Positions 23,651 to 34,802 of a DNA stretch of 64,000 nt are shown one piece after another. The notes beneath the pieces were generated by a model that was not told where the DNA came from, made no database searches, and was given only the letters and a program-made list of their open reading frames with translations. Numbering within the stretch: the stretch's first letter is position 1; each line of letters opens with the position of its first letter. A program made the position numbers and the translations under genes. The DNA lies in assembly GCA_027924585.1 (NCBI GenBank), contig BSBM01000307.1, forward strand, positions 15,981,501 through 16,045,500, in the 5' to 3' direction. This stretch comes from Larix kaempferi (taxonomy: Eukaryota; Streptophyta; Pinopsida; Pinales; Pinaceae).

Positions 23651-24240
23651 CTGACATTTCCTTCAAATTTTCCTTTCAGCATGAATGGGGACCAGATTCA
23701 GACTCAGATTAGTTGGTTTTTGCATGAGGACATACAATTGGATAGCTGGGGGGAGATGTTGGGCCCCAGAATAGACCCTTTTTGCCTACACCTAGCTACA
23801 CATTTTTCCCTGTTTTGCCTCACTATTCCCTGATTTGGAATTAGGAGAAGATAATTATTCAAGACTACTTATGGCTGTAACAGTTCCATTGTAAATCGAC
23901 AGCCTGAAGATTGCAGATCTTCATGGCTGTCCGATATTTTGTGAAACAAATTCATGTCATCAGGGTATAAATGTAAAGAGGCGTTCTAAGCCTGGGGTTG
24001 GAGAATTTATAATTGTATAAGTTGAAACAGAGAGCTGTGAATGTGATTCATTATTTCTAACACAAAGAGCAGAGTTTCTTATATCTTGGTGTTTTAATTT
24101 GTGTTAGGACACGACATCTCTGTTAGAAGGCTAGGGCTTGCCTTCTCACAGAGATCGCCAAGTTCTGTAGGTAGTTTAACTTCTTTCCTCTTGTGTGGTG
24201 TGGAATTGCATTAGATGTGTTACTGCGAGCTGCAACAGTG
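23651..24240 (+). other. 3' flank of E1, LTR-like features
   Basis: No gene. TATAAATG near 23967 and TTATAATTGTATAAG near 24009 precede a region with TTGTGTTAGGACACGACATC. This might be an LTR or a 3' untranslated region of the E1 element. A 24-bp stretch TCCCTGATTTGGAATTAGGA followed by GAA at about 23827 repeats one at about 21907 within E1. Confidence 0.35.
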
Positions 24241-25218
24241 AAATGATAATTGCATTCTTCTTTGGTAGTTTATGATTGCATCCTCAATGATTCATATCAA
24301 TATCATGGACATATATCATGCTATTATGCTAATGATTCATATCAATATCAATATCATATATGTAATTTGAATTAATGTGCAAGCAACAATACCAATGTCA
24401 AATGTGTGTTACTTGTTGAAAACTTATTAACTTAATAATAAATATATTAATATAATTATTAATTATAATTTAAACTTGAAAATTATATATATCTTCCAAA
24501 TGGAAAATATCCATCACCCTAAATAAATAATGCAGACTTGTCAACCAACAAAATGGGTATAACTAAACAGTAATAGCAAGTAATATCAAATTGAGTAAGA
24601 ACGATAATCCTCTACTTATGAACTCAAGCTAATTCATCAGCTGCAAGGGAATGTGTCCTAATTTCATGCATTCGTTTAGTTATATTCCTTGCTTTTCATT
24701 CCATAAATTGCATCACTTGTATTGCTGAAACTCTAGTGGAAAATTATAGGTTGATTACAGTCACATTCAGAATTCATCCAATAAGAGTTCAATATTGGTT
24801 TTTTGGTCTGCTGATCCTTATTATGCACTCAATCGGTTTGCTTAAACTATCATATGGTTTGTTTGGAATGTCAATGGGGTGTCTTCAAATGTGATTAGAC
24901 TCTTTAACCAACTTCATATGTTCTTCATTAATTAATCCTAATTATGACCAAACTTGACATCCCGTGTATGAAATCTGGAATGGCATAATTACACATTTCT
25001 GAGCCTACTCATCCATTAATCATATCTTTCAAATTGGTGAAGAAAAGTGCATTAGACAAATTAATAACATCAAGAAGAAACCCCGAAGAAGAAAAAAATA
25101 CCTAAAACAAAAATCAACTTTTTAAAAGCAGAGACGGTACTTACAGTTACTTAAAACAAAAAAACACTTATGACCGTGATATGGAAGAATAATCCTTTGG
25201 GAATACTAAACACCATTC
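24241..25218. other. A/T-rich stretch, nothing recognised
   Basis: I see no frame, repeat family or signal beyond a short duplicated AATGATTCATATCAATATCA (about 24285 and 24331) and A/T runs near 24420-24480. Confidence 0.5.
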
Positions 25219-25465
25219 CAAGAAGCCTTTTTTTTTGGAAGTAAGGAGATTTTGAATTATATTAAAAGGAGGAATTACAAAAGGAGCAATCTGGCTGAAG
25301 CTTAGAATTGTTCATCAAAACGAACCAACTTGGTTTTACCCATTGACACACACCCTCGTGGAAGTCTGAACAAAACACAACAAAACTACTACCCGAACAG
25401 ACAAAAAACCACAGAACCAAATACTTTCTTCCCATAGGCTCGTAGGCCAAAGAGCATAATGCTTC
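25219..25465 (-). pseudogene. Possible LINE 3' tail fragment
   Basis: Reading on the minus strand, a short frame (MGRKYLVLWFFVCSG..., 25262-25450) is followed by a T/A-rich end next to an oligo-T run at 25207-25215 on the plus strand, as expected for the poly-A tail of an antisense LINE. Homology is by general appearance only. It is cut off by the Copia-2 solo LTR at 25471. Confidence 0.3.
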
Positions 25466-25470
25466 ATAAC

Positions 25471-26257
25471 TGTAAAATTAGTCACAGCAGATCTAATGAA
25501 CAAGTAAATCAATCACAACAGATGAACATAGAAAATATGGTGCAAAACTGTGCAAAACATGCAGCAGTGCTCTCTATCCCAGAAAGGGTGAATGAATTAC
25601 AATAGAATACAATATCTGTCAATGAGCAATTCGAATTGACTAAGTAGGCCATTCGAATCACTGAATAGAGTAGCTTGACTCTATCTAGGAGTCCTCATCA
25701 ATCATCGGTGGTGCTCATCAATCACAATAACCAGTCATCCAGGTGTCAAACTGAGTCTAACTGAGTGTAATAAATGTAACTGAAGTGTGTAGCACTGATA
25801 TAGGATCTGGAGGCTCAGTGGGGGCGCATGGGAGGCTAACTGAAGTCAGAACAAGTCACCTAATCAAACTGGAGGTCAAACGGAAGTGATACAGTCAGTC
25901 GGGAGTGAAACTAGCCTCAAATCAGGGAGAATCGGAGCTAACTGAATGTAACTGAAGTGGAACTGCAGTGGTAGGTGAACAAGTGCGCCCTTCTCTGGCA
26001 GTAGGTGAGAAGTGGGCACCTTTCAGCTTAGGAGGGCTAAAACTCTGTGGTAGGTGGCTCCCGGTTGCTAGAAGAAGGTGGATAAGGTGCTGGAGGCATC
26101 AAACTGGTGACTGGGATGCATGCCTGTGCATGCAGAATCCTGAAATAGATCATATCCTGAAATAGGAATCCTGAAATAGATAATATCCTGAAATAGATCA
26201 TGCAAGATCCTGAAATAGATGATGTATCCCGAAATAGATGATGTGGATATCTGAACA
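25471..26257 (-). repeat. Solo LTR of Copia-2 family
   Basis: 787 bp from TGTAAAATTAGTCAC to GGATATCTGAACA on the plus strand (the element points to minus). ATAAC stands on both sides (25466-25470 and 26258-26262). It matches 32491-33263 except for a 14-bp extra GGAATCCTGAAATA near 26163 and a few substitutions. In that 14 bp it agrees with the truncated LTR at 27795-27909, while at its right end (TATCCCG, ATCTGAACA) it agrees with the right LTR. This mosaic is what LTR-LTR recombination would leave. Confidence 0.9.
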
Positions 26258-26303
26258 ATAACCAGCTAGCCCCAGACCCCCCAAATAAACACCCACCCAG
26301 ACA

Positions 26304-26885
26304 TCAGCGAACTATATAAGGAGCTTCTGGAGAACTCCCAGGATGGTGAAAGCTGGAAGAAGAAGCAGCGCACAGAGGAGGTTGAAGTGCCATGACAAAC
26401 AGAAGGAAATACGACATCCGGTGAGTCGCACGAGACTCTTCAAAGAGAAGCTGCGCATTTTCATCTCTGAGAGGATGCCTATCGCGAATTGTATAGCCAA
26501 CCAAGTTTTTCATCATCCAAAATAGCGCAACAGTGCACTCGTAAAGACTAACACGCCCAGCCGTGTTGCCGGGATCGAGGATCCAATTCTCCAACTTCTT
26601 ATGCTCCCCTAGCAGGGTTTCCCTACTCAGAAAAGCCCACCATTGTTGTTCATAGTCATTGATGTCCCTCTGGATTTCCAAGGGGATGTTAAGAGCGAAG
26701 GAAGTTGCCTCCCTATGCACCCGCTGAGAGGCACGAGAAAGCCCACCACCCAGCTCCCTCGGAGAATCCCCATGCCCTCTCTTCCTATTGCGACTGGAAT
26801 TATCTCCAACCTCAGGATGACAGTTAGTATCTTGCGGCTCCTTCATCCTCTCACCATAGGTTTGCTCCATAGCCAAAACTTGCAT
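26304..26885 (-). CDS. Unrecognised 193-residue ORF (copy 1)
   Basis: An uninterrupted frame begins MQVLAMEQTYGERMKEPQDT and includes a basic segment (NSSRNRKRGHGDS), a helical middle (EIQRDINDYEQQWWAFLSRE) and VALFWMMKNLVGYTIRDRHP. I do not recognise the family. It is kept open in both copies (here and 33310-33891) with a single visible residue change (Met or Lys after THR). It lies antisense to, and just before, an LTR-like segment of the element-G family, the place where some Tat-lineage gypsy elements carry antisense extra ORFs. That link is inference. It may not be translated. Confidence 0.45.
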   Translation of the reverse strand: MQVLAMEQTYGERMKEPQDTNCHPEVGDNSSRNRKRGHGDSPRELGGGLSRASQRVHREATSFALNIPLEIQRDINDYEQQWWAFLSRETLLGEHKKLENWILDPGNTAGRVSLYECTVALFWMMKNLVGYTIRDRHPLRDENAQLLFEESRATHRMSYFLLFVMALQPPLCAASSSSFHHPGSSPEAPYIVR

Positions 26886-26937
26886 GCATGCAGAAAACTA
26901 TCAATGCCGATCACGGTTGCTGTTAACACCCAAAAAG

Positions 26938-27605
26938 TGCTCACTAGCTCATTTCCTTATTCACATGACCCATTTGTCCACTTTTCCACCATTTGAGCCT
27001 CTAAAGCCATCAAAAGGTCACCAAAAGACCATAATACACCCTTTTCCCCCTCAATAGATATATTTTTCCTCAAAAAACATAAAAAACCCTCAAAAAGAGT
27101 CCAGAATTCCCAAAAATATTAAAAGGGAATAAAAATATTCAAAATATTCAAAAAAGAAAAAAAGAGGGAAAAATGTACCTAAACCACGTTGGTCAATACC
27201 ATTCATTTTCTCAAAACCATAATGGTATTCCCCACCACCAAAAACTATAAAAAGGTGGTAGGGGCTCCTCACTTTCCATCCATTCATCATCCTATCCTCA
27301 TGCTGTCAAAATATCTCTTGAGTTCTTGACCATTGTAGCAATCTTGGAGAAGAGACCATTGGAGCCTGGAGCATCTCAACCTTGGAGCTACTCAACACCA
27401 CAAATCCTCACCATTTGAGGTATTATAATACAAAACATTCTTTCATTTCTTGTTCTTTCCATGAATCGTTTTAAATTTATTTGTTATATGCACATGTTAG
27501 TTTAGATTTAGATTTAATTCATAATCATTTTTACTTTCTATATTGAAACTGCTATCACATTGTGGATAGGTGCCCACTGCACAAGCTTGGTTGCAAAACC
27601 AAGCA
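26938..27605 (+). repeat. LTR-like segment of the element-G family, copy 1
   Basis: From TGCTCACTAGCTCATTTCC to GCTTGGTTGCAAAACCAAGC it aligns with the LTR of G at 55412-56113, including the TATA-like CTATAAAAAGGTGGTAGGGG (near 27246). No TGGCGACTCC primer site follows, so it would be a 3' or solo LTR. Confidence 0.75.
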
Positions 27606-27794
27606 ATAGTTGCCACCTTGAGCCTCCATATATTATCGCCTGCCACCGACCGTTATGATGAATCGGGTACATCTTAATAACTCTTAATAACTGAAGGAGG
27701 TACATATTAATACCTAAAAGAGGTACAGTTATGATTTTCTTCCGTCATTTACCCCATCGAAGAACTGCGAAGGAGGATGAAAAGACTGATCGAG

Positions 27795-27909
27795 AAATAG
27801 ATCATATCCTGAAATAGGAATCCTGAAATAGATAATATCCTGAAATAGATCATGCAAGATCCTGAAATAGATGATGTATCACGAAATAGATGATGTGGAT
27901 ATCCGAACA
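27795..27909 (-). repeat. Truncated 3' LTR of Copia-2
   Basis: Matches the terminal 116 bp of the solo LTR (26142-26257), including the 14-bp extra unit, with two substitutions (TATCACG, ATCCGAACA). It abuts the polypurine complement C7TC at 27910-27918. Confidence 0.93.
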
Positions 27910-27922
27910 CCCCCCCTCAAGC
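27910..27922 (-). other. Polypurine tract of Copia-2
   Basis: On the minus strand AGCTTGAGGGGGGG leads directly into the LTR start TGTTCGGATATCC. Confidence 0.9.
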
Positions 27923-28085
27923 TAGACTATGATGTGCCAACTAAAATAATGTGGGGCCCTGGTAACTAAGACCAAAGGTCACCCCAATACAATAATCCAA
28001 AAAATGCTGAAAATAAACTAAGTGAGGAAAGAGGGAAAACCCAGTGGGAAGAAAGCCCCCCCTCAAGCTAAAGCATAATAATGAA

Positions 28086-31000
28086 TCAATCTGTCTCCAC
28101 CATGATGGAACTCACCCCCAACAGTGAACGGAGGTAAGAGAACTTCTTCTCAGTGAAGCTCTTGGTGAAGATGTCTGCAATTTTCTCATCAGTAGGGCAA
28201 TATTGCAGAATGATGGTGCGGTCGTGCACCAACTGTCGAATGTAATGCATATGAATCTCAATGTGTTTGGTCCTCTGCCGCTGAACTGGATCTGTGGAGA
28301 TCTTGATAGCACTTTGATTGTCACAAAATAGGACAGTCGAAGTAGTGCCACCAAAACCAAACTCGGAAAGAATACCCTGCAACCAAACTGCCTGAATGCA
28401 GGCATTGACTGCCCCTCGATACTCTGCCTCTGCTGAAGAAAGTGCAATGGCTGCTTGCTTTTTGCTGGACCAGCAAATAGCACCATGACCAATCATGAAA
28501 ACATAACCGGAAGTGGACTTCCGATCAATGCTATCACCTGCCCAATCTGAATCAGTAAAACCAATGAAATCTAGCTCAGAATCTGCAGCATAATGTATGC
28601 CAAACTGTCTCGTACCTTGCACATACTGCAAGATCCGCTTGGCTGCTCGCCAATGAAGCTCATGTGGCTGCTGCATATATCTTGACACGGCACTCACGGC
28701 ATATGAGATATCAGGCCGTGAATGTGTCAAATAAAGTAGTGAACCAATCAACTGTCGATACATACTGCAATCTGCAAGCGGTGTGGAATCTCCCTCCTCA
28801 AGACTGATTCCTGAGAGGAATGGGAACGGGGCTGCCTTACATTCAGCCATATTAAACTTCAATAACAGGTCGGAAGCATATTTTTGCTGAGATATAGTGA
28901 TCCCATCGAAATTTTGAGCTATCTCCAAGCCCAAAAAGTGACTCAGCAAGCCCAAATCGCTCATGTCAAAAGCTTTAACTCGCTGAAGATAGACATTCGG
29001 ATCAGATTTGCATCTTTGGAAATTCTGAGAAAGAAGGAAGGAGTCCATCTTTGCGTACCAAGCTCTTGGGGCTTGTTTTAACCCGTACAAAGACTTCTTC
29101 AATCTACAAACCAATGATGGATCTGATGTATAACCCTCTGGCTGCTGCATATAGACCTCTTCAGCAAGGTCTCCATGTAAAAATGCACTCTTCACATCCA
29201 TGTGATGCACCTCCCAGTGCTTGGATGCGGCAATAGCTAAAACAAGGCGGATGGAATCCATCTTTGCAACCGGTGCAAAGGTCTCTGTGTAGTCCACTCC
29301 TTGGACTTGGGAAAAACCTTTTGCCACCAACCTTGCTTTATATTTGCTGATAGTGCCATCAGCAGCAACTTTAGTACGGTAGACCCATTTACACTTCACT
29401 AATTTTCTTCCAGGTGGAAGAGAAACTAGCTCCCATGTATTGTTCTTTTGAAGAGAACTGTACTCTTCATCCATGGCATCTTTCCATCTCGGATCTCGAT
29501 GGGCTGAATAGTATGATTGGGGATCTGAACCAGCCATCAAATAACAAATCTCAGGAAGAAATGGATCAGCAATAGAAAGAGCCATACCTGCCCTTTGAAA
29601 GTCTCCTCTTGTTCGTCTCGGATCAGCAGGATTTCCAAGACTAGAACCAGCAGATTGTAGAGTGTTTTGGGCCCACTTTGGTAACTGAGGGGGATCTGAA
29701 TGATCGGATTCTAAACCTGATATGTCATGATCATCATATGCTGCTACAATATCAGAAATATCAGAACTCATACCTTCATTATCGCTGCTCGAATCTTCTT
29801 CTGGTGAAGGCGGTGAATCGGCAGTTTTCTCCTCAACTAGTTGCAATTCTTGAAGCGGTTCTTCAAACTGCACACTGCGCTCTATGAATATCTTTTTAGA
29901 TCTGATATCCATGAGTTTATATGCTTTTGATTCTTCCCCATATCCTATCAATATGCACTCGATACTTTGTGGATTCAAAGCTCGTCTCTTCTCAGAAGGA
30001 ATTCTAGCCCATGCAGTAGAGCCAAAAACTCTCAAATTTGACACATCCGGTTTGTGACCAAAGAATGCTTCGAAAGGAGTCATACCTTTCACGGATGAAT
30101 GTGGAACTCAGTTCTGTATATATGCAGCAACATTGATTGCTTCAGCCCAAAGATTTGCAGCCAAACCTTTTGATTCAATCATGTATGTAGCCATCTCTTT
30201 CAGTGACCGGTTTTTCCTTTCCGCTACACCGTTCTGCTGGGGTGTGTAGGGAACTGTATGTTGGATCTTGATTCCGCTTTGGGCACAAAGTTGAAGCAAC
30301 TCAGACTTGATATATTCCCCACCATTATCAGATCTAAGAGCTTTGATCTTGCTCTCAGTGGTGGTCTCAACAGAAGCCTTAAAATCCTTGAATTTTCCAA
30401 GCACTTCTGACTTGTTTTTGAGAAAGAATACCCATGTAAAGCGAGAATAATCATCAATAAATGTCAAAACATACCTTGAACCATTTAATGACATATGGGG
30501 CAGCGGACCTCTGATATCAGAATGGATCAATCCCAAAATAGTAGAGGCTCTGCTAGCCTTGCCGCGGTCGAATCTGTGCTCGGGGTGCTTCCCAATAATG
30601 CAACCGGTGCATATTCCCTTCGAGGAACGGAGTTGTGGAAGCCCATCAACCATGGATTTATTTGATAGCAGCAGAAAATACTTATAATTTAGATGTCCAA
30701 ATCTTTCATGCCAAAGCCTACTAACCTCATTACCATGTGTGCGAAGAGCAGTGGGCTTTGCAAGCGGAATAAAGTGCGAAAACTCATAACATTTAGCAGT
30801 GTGGTTTGCCTTTCCAACCGCAACTAGTTTTCCACTTTTGATATCAGAAATTTCAACTGTATTAGGGATGAATGTGACTTTCTTTGGATCACCAGTATGT
30901 GTCATTTGATACACAGAAAGGAGATTCGAAGCTAAGGAAGGCACATAGAGAACATTCTGAAAGCATCCATGTTCTACATGAATCGTACCTTTGCCCTTTG

Positions 31001-32069
31001 AAGAAATTTTTGAGTCATCTCCCAAATGGATGGGGATGGAGCTGTTTGGATCGAATGAGGAAAAAGAATCAATGTTTGCAGCCATATGATTTGATGCACC
31101 CGAATCTATCAAGAGAGTTGAGGGCTTCGAAACCGTTGCCATGAGTGCTTGTCCTCTTTCATGATCATCATTCCGATCCTTCTTCCTTGCACCGTCAGGA
31201 AGGGTTATGTTGTTCTTTTCCAAAAGGAGGGCCATTTGATCTATAGTCTTCTTCATACATGAAATTTCGGGATGAAAGCCACGGTTACAATAAGTACATT
31301 TAGATTTTTGGTTACCTTCTTTGCCCTTTTGCTTGGATTTCGAACTGGATGGTGCATCCGTTTGCTTGCCTTTGTCTTTTTGCTTGTGAGGCTCGAATTT
31401 GGGCTTCTCCTTCTTTAGCTTTCCTTTACCATTCGAGATCTTGGGTCCTTGAACAAATAGGGCTGAATCTTTGGAGCTTATGGACCCCATTTGAATCAAC
31501 TTGTCATGCTCTTTCGTAATGGACTCAATGAAGGCATTCAAGGTAGGCATCTTCCAATTCGGGGTAGTTAGCCGACCGGAATTGAAAGTAGAGACAAATA
31601 CCGAATAATCTTTCCCAAGCTTGCTTAGAATGGAGAGGATCAACTGTTTATCCTCTTTGATAACACCACTGTTCTTCAATTGCAAGTTCAAGTTCTTGAA
31701 TTTTGTGAAGAATTCATTGATGGTCTCGAAATTCTCAGGATTAAGGCCAATCAATTCATTCTCTAATTGAAAAGCCCTAAGCTCATCCTGCTTGCCGAAT
31801 AGTGTCTCAAGTTCCTCCCATATGGCTTTTGGAGTCTTCAATCCGCTGAGATGGAAGTGAAGATCCTTGGAGATGGAGAGACAAAGAAGACCGTAAGCTT
31901 CATCAAGCTTGTTGTAGTGTTTAGTTCTTTCTGCTACATTGTTTGGCTCCAATTCAAGACCAAGAGTGACTCGGTAGTAACCTTTTGAACGTAATATGAT
32001 CTCCATATCATCTTTCCAATCAAAATAATTGAATGGGGTGAGGATAGGCTTTGAAGAAGAGTATTCCAT
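28086..32069 (-). pseudogene. Copia-2 gag-pol polyprotein with one stop and a deleted RT catalytic site
   Basis: A frame of about 1,330 codons starts at ATG 32069 (MEYSSSKPILTPFNYFDWKD; an earlier in-frame ATG is at 32108). Gag is followed by a CCHC knuckle (CTYCNRGFHPEISC), protease (LLIDSGASNHM), the pre-integrase module (WHERFGHLNYKYF) and integrase with DDE motifs intact (HSDIRGPLP, LRSDNGGEY, NGVAERKNR). A TGA at 30108-30110 interrupts it after AAYIQN, where a CGA would read Arg. Reverse transcriptase follows (KCKWVYRTKVAADG, KARLVAKGFSQ, LKKSLYGLKQAPRAWY), but sequence passes straight from SDPNVYLQRV to KAFDMSDLG, so the YVDD catalytic segment is missing near 28978-28983. RNase H is intact (TDSDWAGD, SSAEAEY, CDNQSAIKI). 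Confidence 0.93.
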
Positions 32070-32100
32070 TGCAAGGATTGAGTCAACTGATGAAGAGGAA

Positions 32101-32170
32101 GCTTGCATGCAGACTATAGCGAATGCAATTGCTGTAGAAAGGCTTGCATGCAGAAGGTAGCGAATGCAAT
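32101..32170. repeat. Short direct repeat in the Copia-2 leader
   Basis: GCTTGCATGCAGACTATAGC followed by GAATGCAATT is repeated 41 bp later as GCTTGCATGCAGAAGGTAGC followed by GAATGCAATT, at the 5' edge of the gag frame. Confidence 0.7.
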
Positions 32171-32478
32171 TGGAGGAGACAATAAACCTGCAAATCACAT
32201 CAAAACAACCACAATAAGGTCGAACAATCCACCCTTTGAGAGTTGCATCACACCTGGGATTGGATTTCAAGCAATGTTGAATGGGTCCAATGTATCAAAT
32301 CCAGGAATTATGTGGTAACTCAAGCTTCTGGAGTGGTATTGGAATAATTTTCAAGCTTTGCATGCACAGGAGCGAATGCCCTTGAGATATCTCATGCCAA
32401 ACTTATTGCAATTTTTAGCAATTCAGTCAAATCTTCTTGTATAAACACCTGTAGAAAAGAGATCTTGTCCCTGCAATG

Positions 32479-32490
32479 GCTCTGATACCA
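32479..32490 (-). other. Primer-binding site of Copia-2
   Basis: The minus strand reads TGGTATCAGAGC right after the 5' LTR end ...AATTTTACA, complementary to initiator-Met tRNA. Confidence 0.92.
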
Positions 32491-33263
32491 TGTAAAATTA
32501 GTCACAACAGATCTAATGAACAAGTAAATCAATCACAACAGATGAACATAGAAAATATGGTGCAAAACTGTGCAAAACATGCAGCAGTGCTCTCTATCCC
32601 AGAAAGGGTGAATGAATTACAATAGAATACAATATCTGTCAATGAGCAATTCGAATTGACTAAGTAGGCCATTCGAATCACTGAATAGAGTAGCTTGACT
32701 CTATCTAGGAGTCCTCATCAATCATCGGTGGTGCTCATCAATCACAATAACCAGTCATCCAGGTGTCAAACTGAGTCTAACTGAGTGTAATAAATGTAAC
32801 TGAAGTGTGTAGCACTGATATAGGATCTGGAGGCTCAGTGGGGGCGCATGGGAGGCTAACTGAAGTCAGAACAAGTCACCTAATCAAACTGGAGGTCAAA
32901 CGGAAGTGATACAGTCAGTCGGGAGTGAAACTAGCCTCAAATCAGGGAGAATCGGAGCTAACTGAATGTAACTGAAGTGGAACTGCAGTGGTAGGTGAAC
33001 AAGTGCGCCCTTCTCTGGCAGTAGGTGAGAAGTGGGCGCCTTTCAGCTTAGGAGGGCTAAAACTCTGTGGTAGGTGGCTCCCGGGTGCTAGAAGAAGGTG
33101 GATAAGGTGCTGGAGGCATCAAACTGGTGACTGGGATGCATGCCTATGCATGCAGAATCCTGAAATAGATCATATCCTGAAATAGATAATATCCTGAAAT
33201 AGATCATGCAAGATCCTGAAATAGATGATGTATCCCGAAATAGATGATGTGGATATCTGAACA
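32491..33263 (-). repeat. 5' LTR of Copia-2 (right side)
   Basis: 773 bp, the same boundaries as the solo LTR but lacking its 14-bp extra unit. ATAAC follows at 33264-33268, matching ATAAC before the solo LTR at 25466-25470. Confidence 0.93.
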
Positions 33264-33309
33264 ATAACCAGCTAGCCCCAGACCCCCCAAATAAACACCC
33301 ACCCAGACA

Positions 33310-33891
33310 TCAGCGAACTATATAAGGAGCTTCTGGAGAACTTCCAGGATGGTGAAAGCTGGAAGAAGAAGCAGCGCACAGAGGAGGTTGAAGTGCCATG
33401 ACAAACAGAAGGAAATACGACTTCCGGTGAGTCGCACGAGACTCTTCAAAGAGAAGCTGCGCATTTTCATCTCTGAGAGGATGCCTATCGCGAATTGTAT
33501 AGCCAACCAAGTTTTTCATCATCCAAAATAGCGCAACAGTGCACTCGTAAAGACTAACACGCCCAGCCGTGTTGCCGGGATCGAGGATCCAATTCTCCAA
33601 CTTCTTATGCTCCCCTAGCAGGGTTTCCCTACTCAGAAAAGCCCACCATTGTTGTTCATAGTCATTGATGTCCCTCTGGATTTCCAAGGGGATGTTAAGA
33701 GCGAAGGAAGTTGCCTCCCTATGCACCCGCTGAGAGGCACGAGAAAGCCCACCACCCAGCTCCCTCGGAGAATCCCCATGCCCTCTCTTCCTATTGCGAC
33801 TGGAATTATCTCCAACCTCAGGATGACAGTTAGTATCTTGCGGCTCCTTCATCCTCTCACCATAGGTTTGCTCCATAGCCAAAACTTGCAT
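33310..33891 (-). CDS. Unrecognised 193-residue ORF (copy 2)
   Basis: Same length and, apart from one visible residue change, the same protein as the frame at 26304-26885, with an identical start. The shared open frame mostly reflects the recency of the duplication and is weak evidence for selection. No family recognised. Confidence 0.45.
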   Translation of the reverse strand: MQVLAMEQTYGERMKEPQDTNCHPEVGDNSSRNRKRGHGDSPRELGGGLSRASQRVHREATSFALNIPLEIQRDINDYEQQWWAFLSRETLLGEHKKLENWILDPGNTAGRVSLYECTVALFWMMKNLVGYTIRDRHPLRDENAQLLFEESRATHRKSYFLLFVMALQPPLCAASSSSFHHPGSSPEAPYIVR

Positions 33892-33943
33892 GCATGCAGA
33901 AAACTATCAATGCCGATCACGGTTGCTGTTAACACCCAAAAAG

Positions 33944-34611
33944 TGCTCACTAGCTCATTTCCTTATTCACATGACCCATTTGTCCACTTTTCCACCATTT
34001 GAGCCTCTAAAGCCATCAAAAGGTCACCAAAAGACCATAATACACCCTTTTCCCCCTCAATAGATATATTTTTCCTCAAAAAACATAAAAAACCCTCAAA
34101 AAGAGTCCAGAATTCCCAAAAATATTAAAAGGGAATAAAAATATTCAAAATATTCAAAAAAGAAAAAAAGAGGGAAAAATGTACCTAAACCATGTTGGTC
34201 AATACCATTCATTTTCTCAAAACCATAATGGTATTCCCCACCACCAAAAACTATAAAAAGGTGGTAGGGGCTCCTCACTTTCCATCCATTCATCATCCTA
34301 TCCTCATGCTGTCAAAATATCTCTTGAGTTCTTGACCATTGTAGCAATCTTGGAGAAGAGACCATTGGAGCCTGGAGCATTTCAACCTTGGAGCTACTCA
34401 ACACCACAAATCCTCACCATTTGAGGTATTATAATACAAAACATTCTTTCATTTCTTGTTCTTTCCATGAATCGTTTTAAATTTATTTGTTATATGCACA
34501 TGTTAGTTTAGATTTAGATTTAATTCATAATCATTTTTACTTTCTATATTGAAACTGCTATCACATTGTTGATAGGTGCCCACTGCACAAGCTTGGTTGC
34601 AAAACCAAGCA
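33944..34611 (+). repeat. LTR-like segment of the element-G family, copy 2
   Basis: The duplicate of 26938-27605, with TGCTCACTAGC at the start and GCAAAACCAAGCA at the end. Confidence 0.75.
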
Positions 34612-34802
34612 ATAGTTGCCACCTTGAGCCTCCATATATTATCGCCTGCCACCGACTGTTATGATGAATCGGGTACATCTTAATAACTCTTAATAACTGA
34701 AGGAGGTACATATTAATACCTGAAAGAGGTACAGTTATGATTTTCTTCCGTCATTTACCCCATCGAAGAACTGCGAAGGAGGATGAAAAGACTGATCGAG
34801 AA

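Larger units (their letters stand above)
26258..27796. repeat. Duplicated flank, copy 1
   Basis: This block repeats at 33264-34802 with about ten substitutions. It contains a 193-codon minus-strand frame and an LTR-like segment shared with element G. It ends at ACTGATCGAGAA, where the sequence jumps back into Copia-2 LTR sequence with three bases (GAA) of shared identity at the junction. Confidence 0.92.
27795..32490 (-). mobile_element. Copia-2: Ty1/copia retrotransposon with truncated left LTR (right LTR at 32491-33263)
   Basis: On the minus strand the element runs from the right LTR (32491-33263, its 5' LTR) through a primer site, gag-pol and polypurine tract to a left LTR of which only 115 bp remain (27795-27909). 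The missing 672 bp were lost at the junction with the duplicated flank, not by decay. The polyprotein has one stop and one in-frame deletion, so the element is young but inactive. Confidence 0.93.
33264..34802. repeat. Duplicated flank, copy 2
   Basis: The second copy of 26258-27796. It continues past the duplication end (ACTGATCGAGAA) into unduplicated sequence CTGCGAAAAGAC, so this copy retains the original right-hand context. Differences from copy 1 are scattered substitutions only. Confidence 0.92.
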
